Shown here: positions 36,769 to 50,319 of the stretch, in pieces | How positions within the stretch are numbered: the stretch's first letter is position 1 | Layout of the letters: each line of letters opens with the position of its first letter | NCBI GenBank assembly: GCA_963965975.1 | Contig: OZ014415.1 | Location: forward strand, 439,001-503,000 | Length of the DNA stretch: 64,000 nucleotides | From: Xestospongia bergquistia | Taxonomy: Eukaryota; Porifera; Demospongiae; Haplosclerida; Petrosiidae | Direction of reading: 5' to 3' | Notes under the pieces: model-generated | The model's database searches: none | Seen by the model: only the letters and a program-made list of their open reading frames with translations | What the model was told of the DNA's origin: nothing | Made by a program: the position numbers and the translations under genes

Positions 36769-39700
36769 ATGAGAACGCCGAGGATAGCTTTGTTATTGTC
36801 TGTTCTAATCTCCACTTCAACTCTAATCACAACTGCAGGTAATAGTTTATATTATTAATAAGTGCATATACGCCATTTAGCTACAATTTTTTTGCGCTAA
36901 ATAACAAATAATTACTCTAAAAGCCACGTGTATCTGAACAGCTGTAAGAGAATTCAATAATCAAGAGAAAATTAAAGGAGAGATGGTTCTATTCAGATAT
37001 CTTCAACCAATTACAAAGGATAGACTTCCTGTCTGTGAGGTTCTTTATTATAGAACAAATAAAGGGGGTATAATTAAATATAGACCTTATAATTGGTACA
37101 ATCAAGATATTTGGGCTAAGATAGGAAAGTATGCCTGTATGATGATGGAGTAGCTGTGGTATTTTGTTTATGTTCTTGAAATTGAGAAAAATATGAGTGA
37201 AACTACTATGAGACTAATTTAAAAAAGACTACATTGAAGGTACAGTAATAAAGAGAGCAAATTGAGATGACAAAGGCATTACAGTTCTGTCCTTAAAGAA
37301 GACAATGTATCATTGGAGAGTGATTTGGTAATAAGGTTAAAATATATGGTTTTCTTTAACTTAATACCTTCAATGTAGTCTTTATTGTATTGAGCAATCT
37401 CATATTTTCCACATTTGCCAAGAATATAAAAAAATGTGGCAAGTAGTCCATTCATACATACACATTGTCCTTTCCTATCCTTGTCCAAATATCTGGACTG
37501 TACAGATTATAAGTCCATGTTTTACTCAAGTAAATGTGCCTTGAAGGGTTTCTATGCAAAACTTCAATGGAATTTAATTAATTTGTAATAAAAGGAAACT
37601 AGCTGAATTTGGTGGCCATATATACCTTAATAGACAATCAGCCCACTCACTCCAAAGCGGGGGCGGCACAACAGGTACAGTGAGAGCTGTACCACATTTT
37701 AAAGTGGTACAATGATGGCATACCAGTTTTTCACCACTGAAATAATATTAACAATGTAGTACTAGTGTGAACACCATCATTTGCAATGTCAATTAATCAA
37801 ACTGCATTCTTTACAATACTCACTCCACTGCGCATGAATTAGAACACCACTACTGGAGTAGATGTTAAAGATATTGTAGATTTTTTGGTGAAGACGTTCA
37901 GGATGTTGATTTGTACACTGAAGTAGTGATGCTGAAAAACACAATGCAAGAAATAGATTTTCTGTCACCAGCTTAAAAGAGAAACTGTCAGTATATCAAG
38001 AATTATTTCCACAAGTGTCAAAGCTGTTCAGACTTCTTCTAACTATGCCAACTACATCGGCAACAAGTAAACGATCCTTTTCATTACTTCGCAATATCAA
38101 GACCTACCTACGTACAACTATGAAGCAGGAAAGGCTTAATCATTTAATGATGATTTACATTCATAAGGATAGAAAGATTGACTTTAAAGAAGCCATGAAG
38201 GAGTTTGTACATGTAAAAGGAAACAGATTGACTTTTTTTGGAAAATTTTAAAATTGCATCATTATTTCGTTAGTTTATGTCCTCTTTCTTAAGATGATGC
38301 TCGTGTGTTTATGAATAGCCCTGAAAAACAGTAGTTACTGCCTTCAGTTGTACCACTTTTTGAATTGATGTGCCACCCCTGCGAGTCCAAAGAATGAACT
38401 TTGTTCAATGAGGGTGGTCACTATTCCACGGAACGGAACGGCTCGGAACGGACCGGAATCGATCACTATTCTACGGAACGTCTATAATTATAGCAGTAAT
38501 AGCGCATGCGCATCAAATTTCCACACTTTGACACGCTGTACCACGTTTACCTGTAGTGTTTCACATTGAATAACTCAGTAGTGTGAGGGTATGAGTTCTT
38601 GCTACAGAGTAAGTACTAATCCTTTGGAAATATCAGAAATTGTCAAAATTCTACAAGAACCTCATGAGAATGAGTTGTGGTATTGTCGAGATTGTAGAAT
38701 ATAGTGTATTTTATAAAGAAAACTTGTGTTTTTTTATAAAGAAAACTTGAATTATTAACTTTTTTATAAAGAAAACTTGAATTATTAACTTTAACTCGAT
38801 TCCGGTCCGTTCCGAGCCGTTCCGTTCCGTGGAATAGTGACCACCTTCAATGAGAGGTTAGTAGATATAGCATTGAAATTTCATGAAAGAGTCATTTCTG
38901 GACGATGTTCTTGCTACAGTGACTATAGAAGAAATCCTCCCAGAATTGATATTAAACTGGCACCAGACCAGTATTAAGATTGTATCGTGCTCCACTTGTA
39001 CAATGGTACAAAACGTTGCAGACAAGTTAAAATGATTGATGTTAATGACAAGCATCAAACAACAGCACTTTTTACAGAACACTGTTTGGTGATTTCCTCC
39101 CAGTCCAGCTGATTTATAAAGGAAAAGTCCTCACTGCCATCCTTGATTCACATTTTTGTCTTAGTCTCACTAAGCATTGGTTAATGAGGCAACCATGCTA
39201 GAATATATTGAGTTTATAATCCTGCTTTATATCCATATAAGGTAGCACTTATTATTATTGATAATTTTAAGGGACAAATTACGCAACATGTTGTCAACCT
39301 TCTCTAATCATATGGCATCCATGTCTGCTTGTTGCCACCCAACAACATGGATCAACTTAAGCCTTTGGACCTTACAGTAAACAAGTCTGTGAAACAAGAT
39401 ATTAAAGGAAGGTTTGATCAGTAGTACACCACAAGACAGCTGGAGGGAGAAAAATATAATATCAAGGAAGTAGATTTGTGATCTATTGGTTTCAGTTTGC
39501 CAATTTTCAAAGAGTTTTGAGTTCAATGGTTAATTATATAAGTCAGAATCGCAATTCATTGCTAATGGGTTTATTAGCTCAAGGATCACTGGTTTTTGTA
39601 GATGCTGCAACCAATTGAACCTCAGGTTGTTGTAGAGTGTGATGTGATTTTAGGAGATACTGACTCTAAAAAATATGATGATTATGAAGATAGCAATAAT

Positions 39701-42700
39701 AGTAATGTACCTGACCTAGTTGATTCCAATTCAACAGTAGAATATGATGATGACTAGTAAGTTGATGATCACCATAGCTCTCCATTAATATTATATTCTA
39801 TGTATAAACTGGTGTGTCTTCACAACATGCTAATTCAACTATATTAATATAATTATTATACATGGTTTAATACATATATTGAACATTAATTAACACTATA
39901 TGCTGGTACATACGAAATTTCTAATAAGAGAAGCCTATTTGAACAGCTGGTTCCTTTTTAAAATGTATTTTGAGTCTCTTCTGAATAACATAGAACGTGG
40001 AATCTCATGCCACCTAGCTTAGGATATGTCAGCAGTTCTCCAAGTCACTCTATAAATAAGAGATACTTCATCCTCTATTTGATTAAGTTAAACTTACTTC
40101 TTTCTAATTTCTACAGTTTCTCCTGAAGGAAGAGTATCTATATCACCTATAAATGCAATCCACAATAGAGGTGACAATGTCAACTTTACTTGTACAACTG
40201 ATGCAGGTCCTAACAACACATATGTGTGGTTAAGAAATATTAGTGGGATAGTATGTTCAGACTGTGATGGAGAATCATTCAATAGAACAATTTATGAAGA
40301 TTGTGAGTAAATTTATAAATCATATTTTTATGTATATAATCTTTTTTGCAGTTGTCATGAGATTAGCAATTGCAATGACTCCAGTTCTAGCTCTTACTAA
40401 TATTACAGCTCCCACCTATGGTGGCACTTATAGCTGTATTGTCATCAATGATGCTGGATATGGTATTAAATCATCAACACTTTTTATTGTTCCTGAGTTT
40501 ATTGTGCACCCTCAGAATAAAAAGTTGCATGCTGGTGACACTTTGAATTTAGAATGTGTAGCAGAAGCCTTTCCATCTCCATCAATTCAATGGGAAAGGA
40601 TAAATATAGCAACAGGGATATTTCAAGTACTACCTGGTGTAACCAGTACTGTCTTTTCATATACTATAAATTATAGTGATTTTGGGATGTATCGGTGTGT
40701 AGCAACTAATGTGATAAATGGTGTGGAATATAATGCCACTAGTTCAGCAGCTCTAGTGACTATTTCTCCTGAAGGTTCAGTAATAATCTCACCAAAAAAT
40801 GTGCCATTTGATTATAACAATGAAGTCAATCTCTTGTGTGTTTGTGAAGGGGGACCAAACAACATGTTTACTTGGTTATTTAATGGATCCACTATCACAT
40901 CCGGTACCAATAACTACACACTCAGTTCTACTGATGACTCGTCTATGTTAACAATAAGTAATATCACAGTACACGATCATGGTGGTCTGTATCAGTGTAT
41001 GGCACAAAACATTGCTGGTAATGGTAGTGATACTACATATACTTTCATCAGTCCAAGATTTATAATTCAACCTATACAAACTTTAGCTGTTAATGGTATG
41101 ATTAATAACTTGACATGTGAAGCAGAATCATTTCCAGTTCCACAATACATGTGGCGTAAACATGAACAAGATGGAAGGACTTTAGATGTAGGACCAGATG
41201 ATTATCTTCTTCCATTTAATCCAATTGTGTTTGGTGATGCTGGTATTTATCAGTGTATAGCAACTAGCAACTCAATTACAATATACTCTAATAATGCAAC
41301 TTTATATGGTAAGTTGAATATATGTAATATTAATATAATATTATAAATGTTCTTTTTTTAGTATCACCTGAGGGATCTGTCCAGTTAATTAATGAAACAC
41401 TTACTAAACAAGGAGGTACATTTAGTCTTGAATGTAGAGCTGAAGGAGGTCCTAACAATCAACATTTATGGTATCACAGAGGAATACTCCTTGTAGACAC
41501 TATTGTACTGACTATCACTAGTTCTAGTAATGACACTAATAGTGTATCTATTTTGAATGTAAGTAATGTGGATGCTGCTACACACAAAGGTGACTACACT
41601 TGTAATGTGACTAATATGGCAGGATCAGAGTCAAAAACATCTACTGTTGTTGGTAAGTCAGTTGTGCAGAGTTGATTAAGTTAAACTTACTTCTTTCTAA
41701 TTTCTATAGTTTCTCCTGAGGGAATAGTGACAGTGTCACCTATGAATGCAACCCACAGTAGAGGTGACAATGTCAACATTACTTGTACAACTGATGCAGG
41801 TCCTAACAATATGTTTACTTGGTCAATTAATGGGTCCAATATCACATCTGGTACCAATAGCTACACAATTAGTTCAACAGAGTACTACTCCATATTGACA
41901 ATAAGTGGTATCACAGCACCAGATCATGGTGGTCTATATCAGTGTATTGCACAAAACAATGCTGGTAGTGGTAGTGATACTACATATGTTTTCATTAGTC
42001 CAAGATTTATAATTCAACCTATACAAACTTTATCTGTTAATGGCATGAATAATAACTTGACATGTGAAGCAGAATCATTTCCAGTTCCACAATACATGTG
42101 GCGTAAGCATGAACAAGATGGAAGAACTTTAGATGTAGGACCAGATGATTATCTTCTTCCATTTAAACCAATTGTGTTTGGTGATGCTGGTATTTATCAG
42201 TGTATAGCAACTAGCAACTCAATTACAATATACTCTAATAATGCAACTTTATATGGTGAGTTAAAGAGATATGTAATATTAATATAATATTATAAATGTT
42301 CTTTTTTAGTATCACCTGAGGGATCTGTCCAGTTAATTAATATAACACTTACTAAACAAGGAGGTACATTTAGTCTTGAATGTAGAGCTGAAGGAGGTCC
42401 TAACAATCAACATTTATGGTATCACAGAGGAATGCTCCTTGTAGACACTATTGTACTGACTATCACTAGTTCTAGTAATGACACTCATAGTGTATCTATT
42501 TTGAATGTAAGTAATGTGGATGCTGCTACACACAAAGGTGACTACACTTGTAATGTGACTAATATGGCAGGATCAGAGTCAAAGACATCTACTGTTGTAG
42601 GTAAGTCAGTTGTACAGACTTGATTAAGTTAAATTTACTTCTTTTCCAGTTTCTCCTGAGAGAATAGTGTCAGTATCACCTATGAATGCAACCCACAGTA

Positions 42701-45700
42701 GAGATGACAATGTCAACATTACTTGTATAACTGATGCAGGTCCTAATAATATGTTTACTTGGTCAAATAATGGGTCCAATATCACATCTGGTACCAATAG
42801 CTACACAATTAGTTCAACAGAGTACTACTCCATATTGACAATAAGTGGTATCACAGCACCAGATCATGGTGGTCTATATCAGTGTATTGCACAAAACAAT
42901 GCTGGTAGTGGTAGTGATACTACATATGTTTTCATCAGTCCAAGATTTATAATTCAACCTATACAAACTTTATCTGTTAATGGCATGTATAATAACTTGA
43001 CATGTGAAGCAGAATCATTTCCAGTTCCACAATACATGTGGCATAAACATGAACAAGATGGAAGAACTTTAGATGTAGGACCAGATGATTATCTTCTTCC
43101 ATTTAATCCAATTGTCTTTAATGATACTGGTATATATCAGTGTATAGCAACTAGCAACTCGATTACAATATACTCCAGTAATGCAACTTTATATGGTGAG
43201 TATTGTTACTATAAATAGTAAGTTTTTTATTCTATACAAACAGTTTCTCCTGAGGGTAGTGTTGAGGCTACACCTGATGTCATTAATTCTCTAACTGATA
43301 CTGAAGTGACATACAATTGTAGAGCTAAAGGTGGTCTCTTTAACAATTTTACATGGACATATTTAAGAAATAGAAGTGTTGTAGCTAATGGACAACTATT
43401 AACATTTGATAGTCATGCTAGTAAAGGAGGAGTCTATCAATGTTTGGTAACTAATCTAGCTGGTATGGAAGCTGTCAATGTTACTTTAAATGGTATGATA
43501 CTAGATTAATATAATAGATTAACATTTACTCACTATATAGTTGGTCCAGAAATTCTCATACACCCCAGTCCAATGAATGTTAGTATTATGGTTGAGAATA
43601 TCACACTGCACTGTCTAGCATCTGGTTTTCCTATACCAAATATAACTTGGTTATTAAATGGCTCCATGATTGTAGCTGATAATGATCGTATCACCATCAT
43701 GACCACTGATAGTCCAGATCTTATTCCAGGTTTTTCTGATGATGGGTCCTTCACAGGTTCAGGTTTCTCTCAATTCAATCTTGGATCTGGCGGTGCAACT
43801 AGTATCCAGATTACTGATCCATTTGGAACTGTCTCCAGTGTACTTACCATAGAAAGAACTGTTATTGAAGATTCTGGATACTATCAATGTGTTGCTAATA
43901 ATCTTGATATTTATTCTAGAAAAGAAAGCCAACGTGCATTAGTGTTAGTACAAGGTGAGAAATATTAATAATGTACTGAGAGATCTCATTTACATCTTTT
44001 TCTTATCTTTTAGGTGTTCCTGATGAACCTCTCAATCTGACAGCACGTAATATAACCTCTCGTAACTTGACCTTGGAATGGATTAGACCTCATCATAACA
44101 ATGCTCCTATACTTGGATATTACATCTTCTACACACGACCAGATTTCTTAGGAGGTGATATTGTGACACTGTTGGTTACAGGAGGAATAGAACAACAGTT
44201 TATTGATGAACTACATCCTGGAGAAATATATAGTTTCACAGCAATAGCATTCAATAAGGAGGGCAATAGTAGTAATGTTAGTTTACCACTAACTGTTAGA
44301 ACATTGGAAGAAGGTACTGATATATTTATTTCTTAATAATTGATATAAGTATTTATGGTTTCTTTAGCTCCTAGTGGTCCTCCAGTTAATGTAACTGGAT
44401 TTGCTAATTCTCATGTTAGTATTCAACTTATGTGGGAGTTACCAAATAATGCAGACAGACATGGTGTCATTATTGGTTATGATGTTAGATATGTTGGAAA
44501 CAACACTGAGTTACTTCTGGAGAATGTAACTGATTTATCAGTTTTGTTGATAAATCTTGAGAAGTTTGAAAACTATAGCATATCAGTTCGTGCTAAGACA
44601 GCAGTTGGTCCAGGACCATGGAGTGAAGCTATTGTTATAATGACAGATCCACACAGTAAGTTTGTAGTGACATTATAAATTATATTAAATTATGTATTCC
44701 AATAGTTCCTGGTCCTGTACCACAACCAACTGTAACTGATATAACATCTACTAGTGCTGTTGTACAATGGAGTCCACCTCCTGACCCAAATGGGATCATT
44801 ATAAACTACACAGTGACAATAACTCTACTTGATTTTGTAAATTCATCTTTAAGCTCAAGACAGATAAATAATATTGGTGCTGAGGTGATACGATGTCTGA
44901 CTTTCTTGCAACTGAATGGAACAGTAATAGTTAGTACAGATGGTACTTTGACTATGATAAATGTAACTGGCCTAGGTAAATTAACTTGTTATAATGACAT
45001 TATTTGATGTTTAATCTCTCTAGTGCCTTATTCTGTCTATCAAGTTATGGTAAAAGCTTCTACTAGTGTTGGTACTAGTTTGCCTTCTCTTCCACAGATA
45101 TTTTCCACCCTTGCTGACAGTAAGAGAATGAAAATGATATATAAAATGATAATGTCTTCTTTTTTATATAGAACCTGGTCCAATTGAGGATTTAAGTGGA
45201 ACTACACAGACATCTTCTAGTATTGTCATATCATGGAGGTCACCTCCCTGTCCTAATTCATTGTTAAGTGGTTATAAGATCTATTACAAAGAAGGATCTA
45301 CTCCTCAAACTGGTCTCATTAGTAGTCAAAACTATTCAACTACAGTCTTAAGAAATACATCTAGTTTATTGTCATATTCAATCAAAGGACTGACAGCAGG
45401 CAGTTCATATCTCATACATGTACAAGCCTTCTCTGAACAATCCAACAATATTGAATTGCTAGGATATGTTAATGAAGAAATTGTTATTAAAATTAATACT
45501 ACGATCAGAGTACCTAATGTAGATGATCAGACATCTACTGGTATATCCACTATAAGAACACTTCTACCAATACCTGATAATTTTGCTAGTGCAGCAGGAA
45601 TGAATAATATTATGTAAGTTTGTGTAATTATAAGATTCTAATAATGATAACATGATTAATTGACTTATTTGTTTCGTCTCTCTATAGATATTATGGTATT

Positions 45701-48051
45701 ATAGTTGTACCTGATCCAGACACTAACTTTAATATTAGTATAACTAACTTTGATACACAATATCCAAATATACAACCTTATGTCAGTAGAGGTAACAATC
45801 GCTACTACATCACAGCTGCTTGGAATGATCCTGATTTGGTACCTCGTGATTTTACAATAGGAGATCAAAGTAATACTATTGCTGTTAGAAATGGAACTAG
45901 TGAGACCTATCACAATGCAAAGCTACAAAGGAAAACACCATATTGTATTTATATTATAGTATATGGTCAATGGAATATGAGTAATGTAGGTTATAGGACA
46001 ATACATTAATATAATTCTCATTATACACTTTAGGCCATTATTGTTCGATATTCTGAGATAGTATGCACTGATACAAGTAAGAAGATAGTTAATACACTGA
46101 CCACTTAATTAACTCTATACTCTACATTTATAGGACTAGGTTACAATTTGATTGCTCTCATTGTTCTGCTAATCTTTGCATTTATTGTAATTTGTTGTTG
46201 TTGTTGCATTCTGTGTATCATACTTATAATATACTGCTGTCAACGAATTAAGAGGTAAGAACAATAATCACTAAGTAATCTAGATATATATTTTATATCT
46301 ATATAAGTATATAGACTAGATGTATATGTTAATGTGTGAATGAATATTATTGTTTGTTATGATTATTATTATACATATATAAAGTATTGATACCACTATT
46401 TACAGATCATTAAAGATATGCTTTATATTTAATTTTCAATAATCTTACACATGCAATTAACTAACTCTAGATTTTTTGCATAATGAAAAACTAATGGACT
46501 GCCAAATAATTATTACTTGTAGAAAATGTAGCTCAAGATATATATTAATAGTGTGTGATATATGATGATCATTTGTATAGAGATGAAAATTATAACTATT
46601 ATAACATTATTGCTGAGAAAGTGGAAGTTCTTCCTCAAAGAAGAGAGAGTGAACCAGAATTTATTATTCTTAATGAATATGCAGACAGAGGTACTTTTTA
46701 TAGACTTTTATAAACTACAATTACTTATACCTTATAACTCTCATCAAAATTTTATACTACTTGATAGATACTGACAGAGACCCTGTACCTGTTATGGACT
46801 TTCCTGAGTATGTTAAACATATGCACACAAATCAAGACTACCTTTTTAGTAAAGAATATAGTGTACGTTCAGTTTAATTGATTATATTTTTATTTGATAT
46901 TGGACTTCTCTCTATATAGTATATTGAGCCCCAACATTCTCCTGGTCGTAATGCTTCCATGGCTAATAATGACAAGAATCGTTACATGAATATTCCAGCA
47001 TGTAAGTTTCTAAAGATAATTGAAAATAATAATTTTTTGTTTTCTAGATGACCATTCTCGTGTTGTCCTCAAACATAGTCCCAGTAGTTCTGATTACATT
47101 AATGCAAACTATATTGAAGTAATACATATAATCATATATTGATATTGTTATATATAATCCTTGTTTATTTTATAGGGTTTTGAGAAGAGTGGTTCATTTA
47201 TTGCTACACAAGGTCCTATGATTAACACTGTTAATGACTTTTGGTGTATGATTTTGGAGAATAATGTATCAGTAATTGTTATGCTGACTAATTTGGAAGA
47301 AAGGGGACGAGTAAGTTTTATAAAATATAAATTGAATGTTTATAACATGTCTCTTCTATATAAGACAAAATGTCACCAATATTGGCCTGAATCACCTTTT
47401 GAAGGAGAAAATATCATTGAATATGGTCCTTTGCAAGTGACATTTGTTGAAGAATCTTCAAAAGGTCATCAAGTGATCCGTACATTTACATTAAGTGATG
47501 GTAGTAAAGAGAAGACAGTGATACAATACCATTTCACTTCTTGGCCTGATTATGGAGTGCCATCATCAGCTGGAAAATTACTAGAGTTTATGGATGAAGT
47601 TAAGAAGGGCTATGATCCATTTGAAGGACCAATGGTAGTCCATTGCAGGTTAGTACATTATCAGTTAAAGTATGAAGAATTAAAAGTCACTAAAAATTTT
47701 CAATCTATACAGTGCTGGTACAGGTCGTACTGGAACATTTATTGCTATTCTTGTCCAATTGGCTCGTATACAATCAGAAAGAACTGTTGATATTTATAAT
47801 TATGTCCGTTATATGCGTACCCAACGTCCTATGATGGTAATGAATGAGGTATGTGTCTCTTATGTTATAATATTATAATAATATGTTCTACTAAAATGTA
47901 GGAGGAGTATATCTTTATTCATGATGTACTTGTTGAAGCTTTGGCAGAAGGAATGATTGAAGGGGTTAAAATTGAAACTGAGCCTACTGGAGAACACAAG
48001 TCTCTTGAAGAGGACATTTCAAAAGAAGTAGAAAAGGAGAGTGCTTTGTAG
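36769..48051 (+). CDS. Gene 3: 12-Ig receptor tyrosine phosphatase, 25 exons
   Basis: The exons sum to 6,471 nt, exactly 2,157 codons including the stop. Signal exon 36769-36838 encodes [19 protein letters not shown] and ends in phase 1. Ig exons: 40117-40302, 40352-41308, 41362-41652, 41710-42255, 42310-42600, 42650-43195, 43244-43492, 43541-43954. FN3: 44014-44313, 44368-44655, 44706-44975, 45024-45119, 45172-45613. Then 45688-45985, 46034-46076, 46134-46254 (helix), 46581-46690, and PTP 46768-46862, 46920-47001, 47048-47118, 47176-47310, 47365-47648, 47713-47848, 47902-48051. Catalytic Cys is about residue 2061 in HCSAGTGRTG. The 3.3-kb first intron is filled with transposon remnants and is the least certain join; the signal exon could be an orphan. 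The donor after 45985 is the weak GTAGGT. FN3-3 reads SSRQINN, so the basic cleavage site of gene 1 is missing. Confidence 0.78.
37030..37515. repeat. Fold-back element in gene 3 intron 1
   Basis: The core arms at 37224-37242 and 37365-37383 are perfect 19-bp inverted repeats (aaagactacattgaaggta). Weaker inverted similarity extends outward, for example agatatttgggctaagatagg on the left against the complement of 37440-37495. The short ORFs over it show no recognisable protein. Confidence 0.55.
37658..38381 (+). mobile_element. hAT transposon remnant
   Basis: Imperfect terminal inverted repeats of the hAT type are seen: cgggggcggcaca at the left end, and the complement of the right end reading caggggtggcaca. 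The sequence tccaaag occurs at 37651-37657 and 38386-38392 and may be a target duplication, though it is not exactly adjacent on the right. Inside, 38015-38251 encodes a 78-residue piece with PTTSATSKRSFSLLRNIKTY and ERLNHLMMIYIHKD, the hAT C-terminal dimerisation region. The rest of the transposase is missing or shifted, so it is inactive. Confidence 0.75.
38413..38845. mobile_element. 433-bp MITE with perfect 50-bp inverted repeats and 9-bp target duplication
   Basis: Positions 38413-38462 are the exact reverse complement of 38796-38845. The flanking 9-mer ttcaatgag is present at both 38404-38412 and 38846-38854. A 9-bp duplication suits a Mutator-like element. The interior carries tandem copies of a ttttataaagaaaactt unit and no transposase. 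Perfect arms suggest recent insertion. Confidence 0.85.
38855..39757 (+). pseudogene. Pogo/Tigger-like DDE transposase remnant
   Basis: With frameshifts and stops, + strand frames read EEILPELILNWHQTSIKIV, GDFLPVQLIYKGK, ALIIIDNFKGQITQHVVNLL, HVCLLPPNNMDQLKPLDLTV and an acidic C-terminal end stopping at 39755. These match the DDE endonuclease of pogo-type transposons. The first catalytic Asp (usual NWDQT) reads His. Interruption by stops and the His change show it is dead. The MITE and the hAT element lie just upstream, perhaps inserted into the same older element. Confidence 0.75.
40117..43954 (+). other. Gene 3 Ig block (12 Ig domains)
   Basis: Order: A cassette (40117/40352, four Ig), B (41362), C (41710), B (42310), C (42650), then the two terminal Ig exons 43244 and 43541. 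The A cassette is more diverged than those in gene 1 in its first three Ig domains, but its last Ig is almost identical to gene 1 copies, so the similarity changes along the exon. The 43541 exon keeps the 31-residue Gly/Ser loop missing in gene 1. Confidence 0.8.
46768..48051 (+). other. Gene 3 PTP domain
   Basis: It reads [73 protein letters not shown] and HCSAGTGRTG, then the family-wide [12 protein letters not shown]. The C-terminal tail (KIETEPTGEHKSLEED) differs from gene 1 and ends at TAG 48049-48051. The recognition, WPD and P-loop residues are intact. Confidence 0.85.
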
Positions 48052-48138
48052 ACAATGTAGTTTTATTTATTTAATAACAGACTATCTCAAAGTTTTTTTA
48101 TAAGAAATGAAAAGTACTATAATGGCCAACTCTTAACC

Positions 48139-48755
48139 CCACCATACACTATGCAACATATTTCTATCAACAAGTTGCTAGCAACTTGTTGCTCAATGTA
48201 CCCCATGTATACACTATGCAACTTGTTGCTGCAATAACTGTAATAATAATTAATAACACTGTAATAATAACTAGTATAACTGTAACAATAAATGGCGGAT
48301 TCAACATATGCTGGTGCCTGTGGAGTTGTAATAGCTGTAATAATGGCAAAAAGATGCAGAAGGAGGAGGAACCGGACAATATGGGTCAGGGATTGGATAA
48401 AAAACCGCCCTTCACATGGAGCATACCATACTCTTCTAAAAGAGCTCCAATTGAGTGACGAAGCTTCCTTCAAACACTTCCTCAGGATGGATATAACTTC
48501 CTATGAAACTCTGTTGGGCAAAGTTGCTCCAATGATTTCTATTGACCACGCCTCTTTTTATTAACTATGTTTAAGTTTATTAACTAAATACCAGTCCATC
48601 ACTATGGCAACCTTTGAAGTTGATTGCAACATGTTGCAAGGAATAGAACGGCTCTCTATTCCTTGCAACATGTTGCATAGACTACACAACAGAACGAATT
48701 GTCATGTAACATTGAGTAACATGTTGCTTGCAACATGTTGCATAGTGTATGGTGG
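48139..48755 (+). mobile_element. PIF/Harbinger transposon remnant
   Basis: Terminal inverted repeats ccaccatacactatgcaaca (48139-48158) and its exact complement (48736-48755) are present. Comparison with the empty site behind gene 2 near 35109 (actc-TAA-cattgg) shows a TAA duplication, as expected for PIF/Harbinger. The internal ORF 48292-48564 reads TIWVRDWIKNRPSHGAYHTL and FKHFLRMDITSYETLLGKV, the N-terminal part of a PIF-type transposase. The DDE half is absent. Several further caacatgttgca/caacttgttgc palindromes lie inside the ends. Confidence 0.82.
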
Positions 48756-50319
48756 CTTTAACATTGACAGTCAATTAACCACTCCCATCAATATGTTATG
48801 TATGATATGAGACCAACTTTCTGTTATCCTTGAATGTTCTATAGCATCTACAATCATGTCTAATAGAATTTACTATATAGTTCATGACACCCTAATGGTC
48901 TTAATTATACCAAATTACTAATGTTAGATATAACTATTTATAGTATGTACTCTAAGTTTTGAATGTCATACTTCATACATCAGAGTTAACCTGATACATC
49001 ATCTTCACTGACACAAGTATGATTGTATCTGTTATATATATTTGTGCTTATACTTGTGATTGTGTTTGTTATATATACATATGCATGACTGACATCTGTC
49101 TCTATGACCTACTTAGTTAGTACCATCTGTCATACTATCATCAATTCTCTTATTACAAAAAACTTACAAACTAAAATAAAATCAATATACATTTATTTTA
49201 GTATAACAATCTCTGGAATGAAAGTAACAATACATATAGTTGCATATATATTTAATAATGACACGTCCATACACTAATAGCTTGAATTCATTCATACACT
49301 ACTAATTAAATATATAGCTTGAATACATTCTAGTAACATTATCCATCATCTTTGCCATGGTATTTGCATGTTGATATTGAAGCAATTACCAGAAACCACA
49401 CTATAAAGGTGTGTTAGCTTTGTGTGAGTGTCAACAAACAAATGCTTGCTTAATTGGATAACTACACCTCATAGCGTCTTTGATGAACCATATATGGTAC
49501 ATGCATAATATATTATATACAAGTTAAAGATAACGTTCTCTTTAACCTGCAGTAATAAACTTTGAAATAGCTTTCATATTATGTATGAGATGTTAGTACA
49601 CCTAATAAGTATGCATATAAAACACTAAAGACTACATGTAACACTATTAATCATTTATTAAACTCCCACACTTTGGTTTACTTTGAATTTTATTGCTACA
49701 TACTAGAGGATGATGTCATCTTGTGGGTAAGTTTCTGTGAAAGGTACATTGGACATCCTATACTACTTTCCTAGAATATTACACACAATTAAGTAAGTTG
49801 ATATTAGATATGAGACATAACAATTATTATTATTATATATAAAAGTGATCCAAAAGATTAGAGTCTGAATCATATACTGTTAACTATATTAACCATACAT
49901 TAACAGATCTAGTTACATCACAGCTGTTTAAAAGGAGCGTATATTTTACTACTATTATGTGTAGAGTTGTTTATGTATTTCAATTGTGATATATCCATAT
50001 ATAATAGTAGTAATGTAGTTTGAGTGTCAAGATCTACATACACTGAATTGTCAACTTATCTTAATAATTCATATGTCAAACTAACTGCTGTAAATGTAAA
50101 TGTTATTATATACTAAAATATAATGTACTAATAATATAACAATATGTTCATCATTTGGAACTTAGCTTGAAGATGCACTTTTCCTATAACAGTACATCAA
50201 AGAACATTCCAAGACTAAGGCATGGTTTATCAAACATATCTGGTGCATAACACTAACATGAAATAATTCTGAGTTGGAATTTTATGGTATTGATGTACAT
50301 TAATAACTCATGACTTAAC
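48756..50319. other. Intergenic spacer before gene 4
   Basis: No gene is supported. It matches 58440-60374 and, more weakly, 35100-36600, including the strings aaaccacactataaaggtgtg and catcacagctgttta. It is AT-rich and carries only short meaningless ORFs. Confidence 0.6.

Noticed and set aside
37279-37488. Minus-strand 69-residue ORF
   Set aside because: It lies on the right arm of a fold-back element, and the diverged left arm does not keep the frame.
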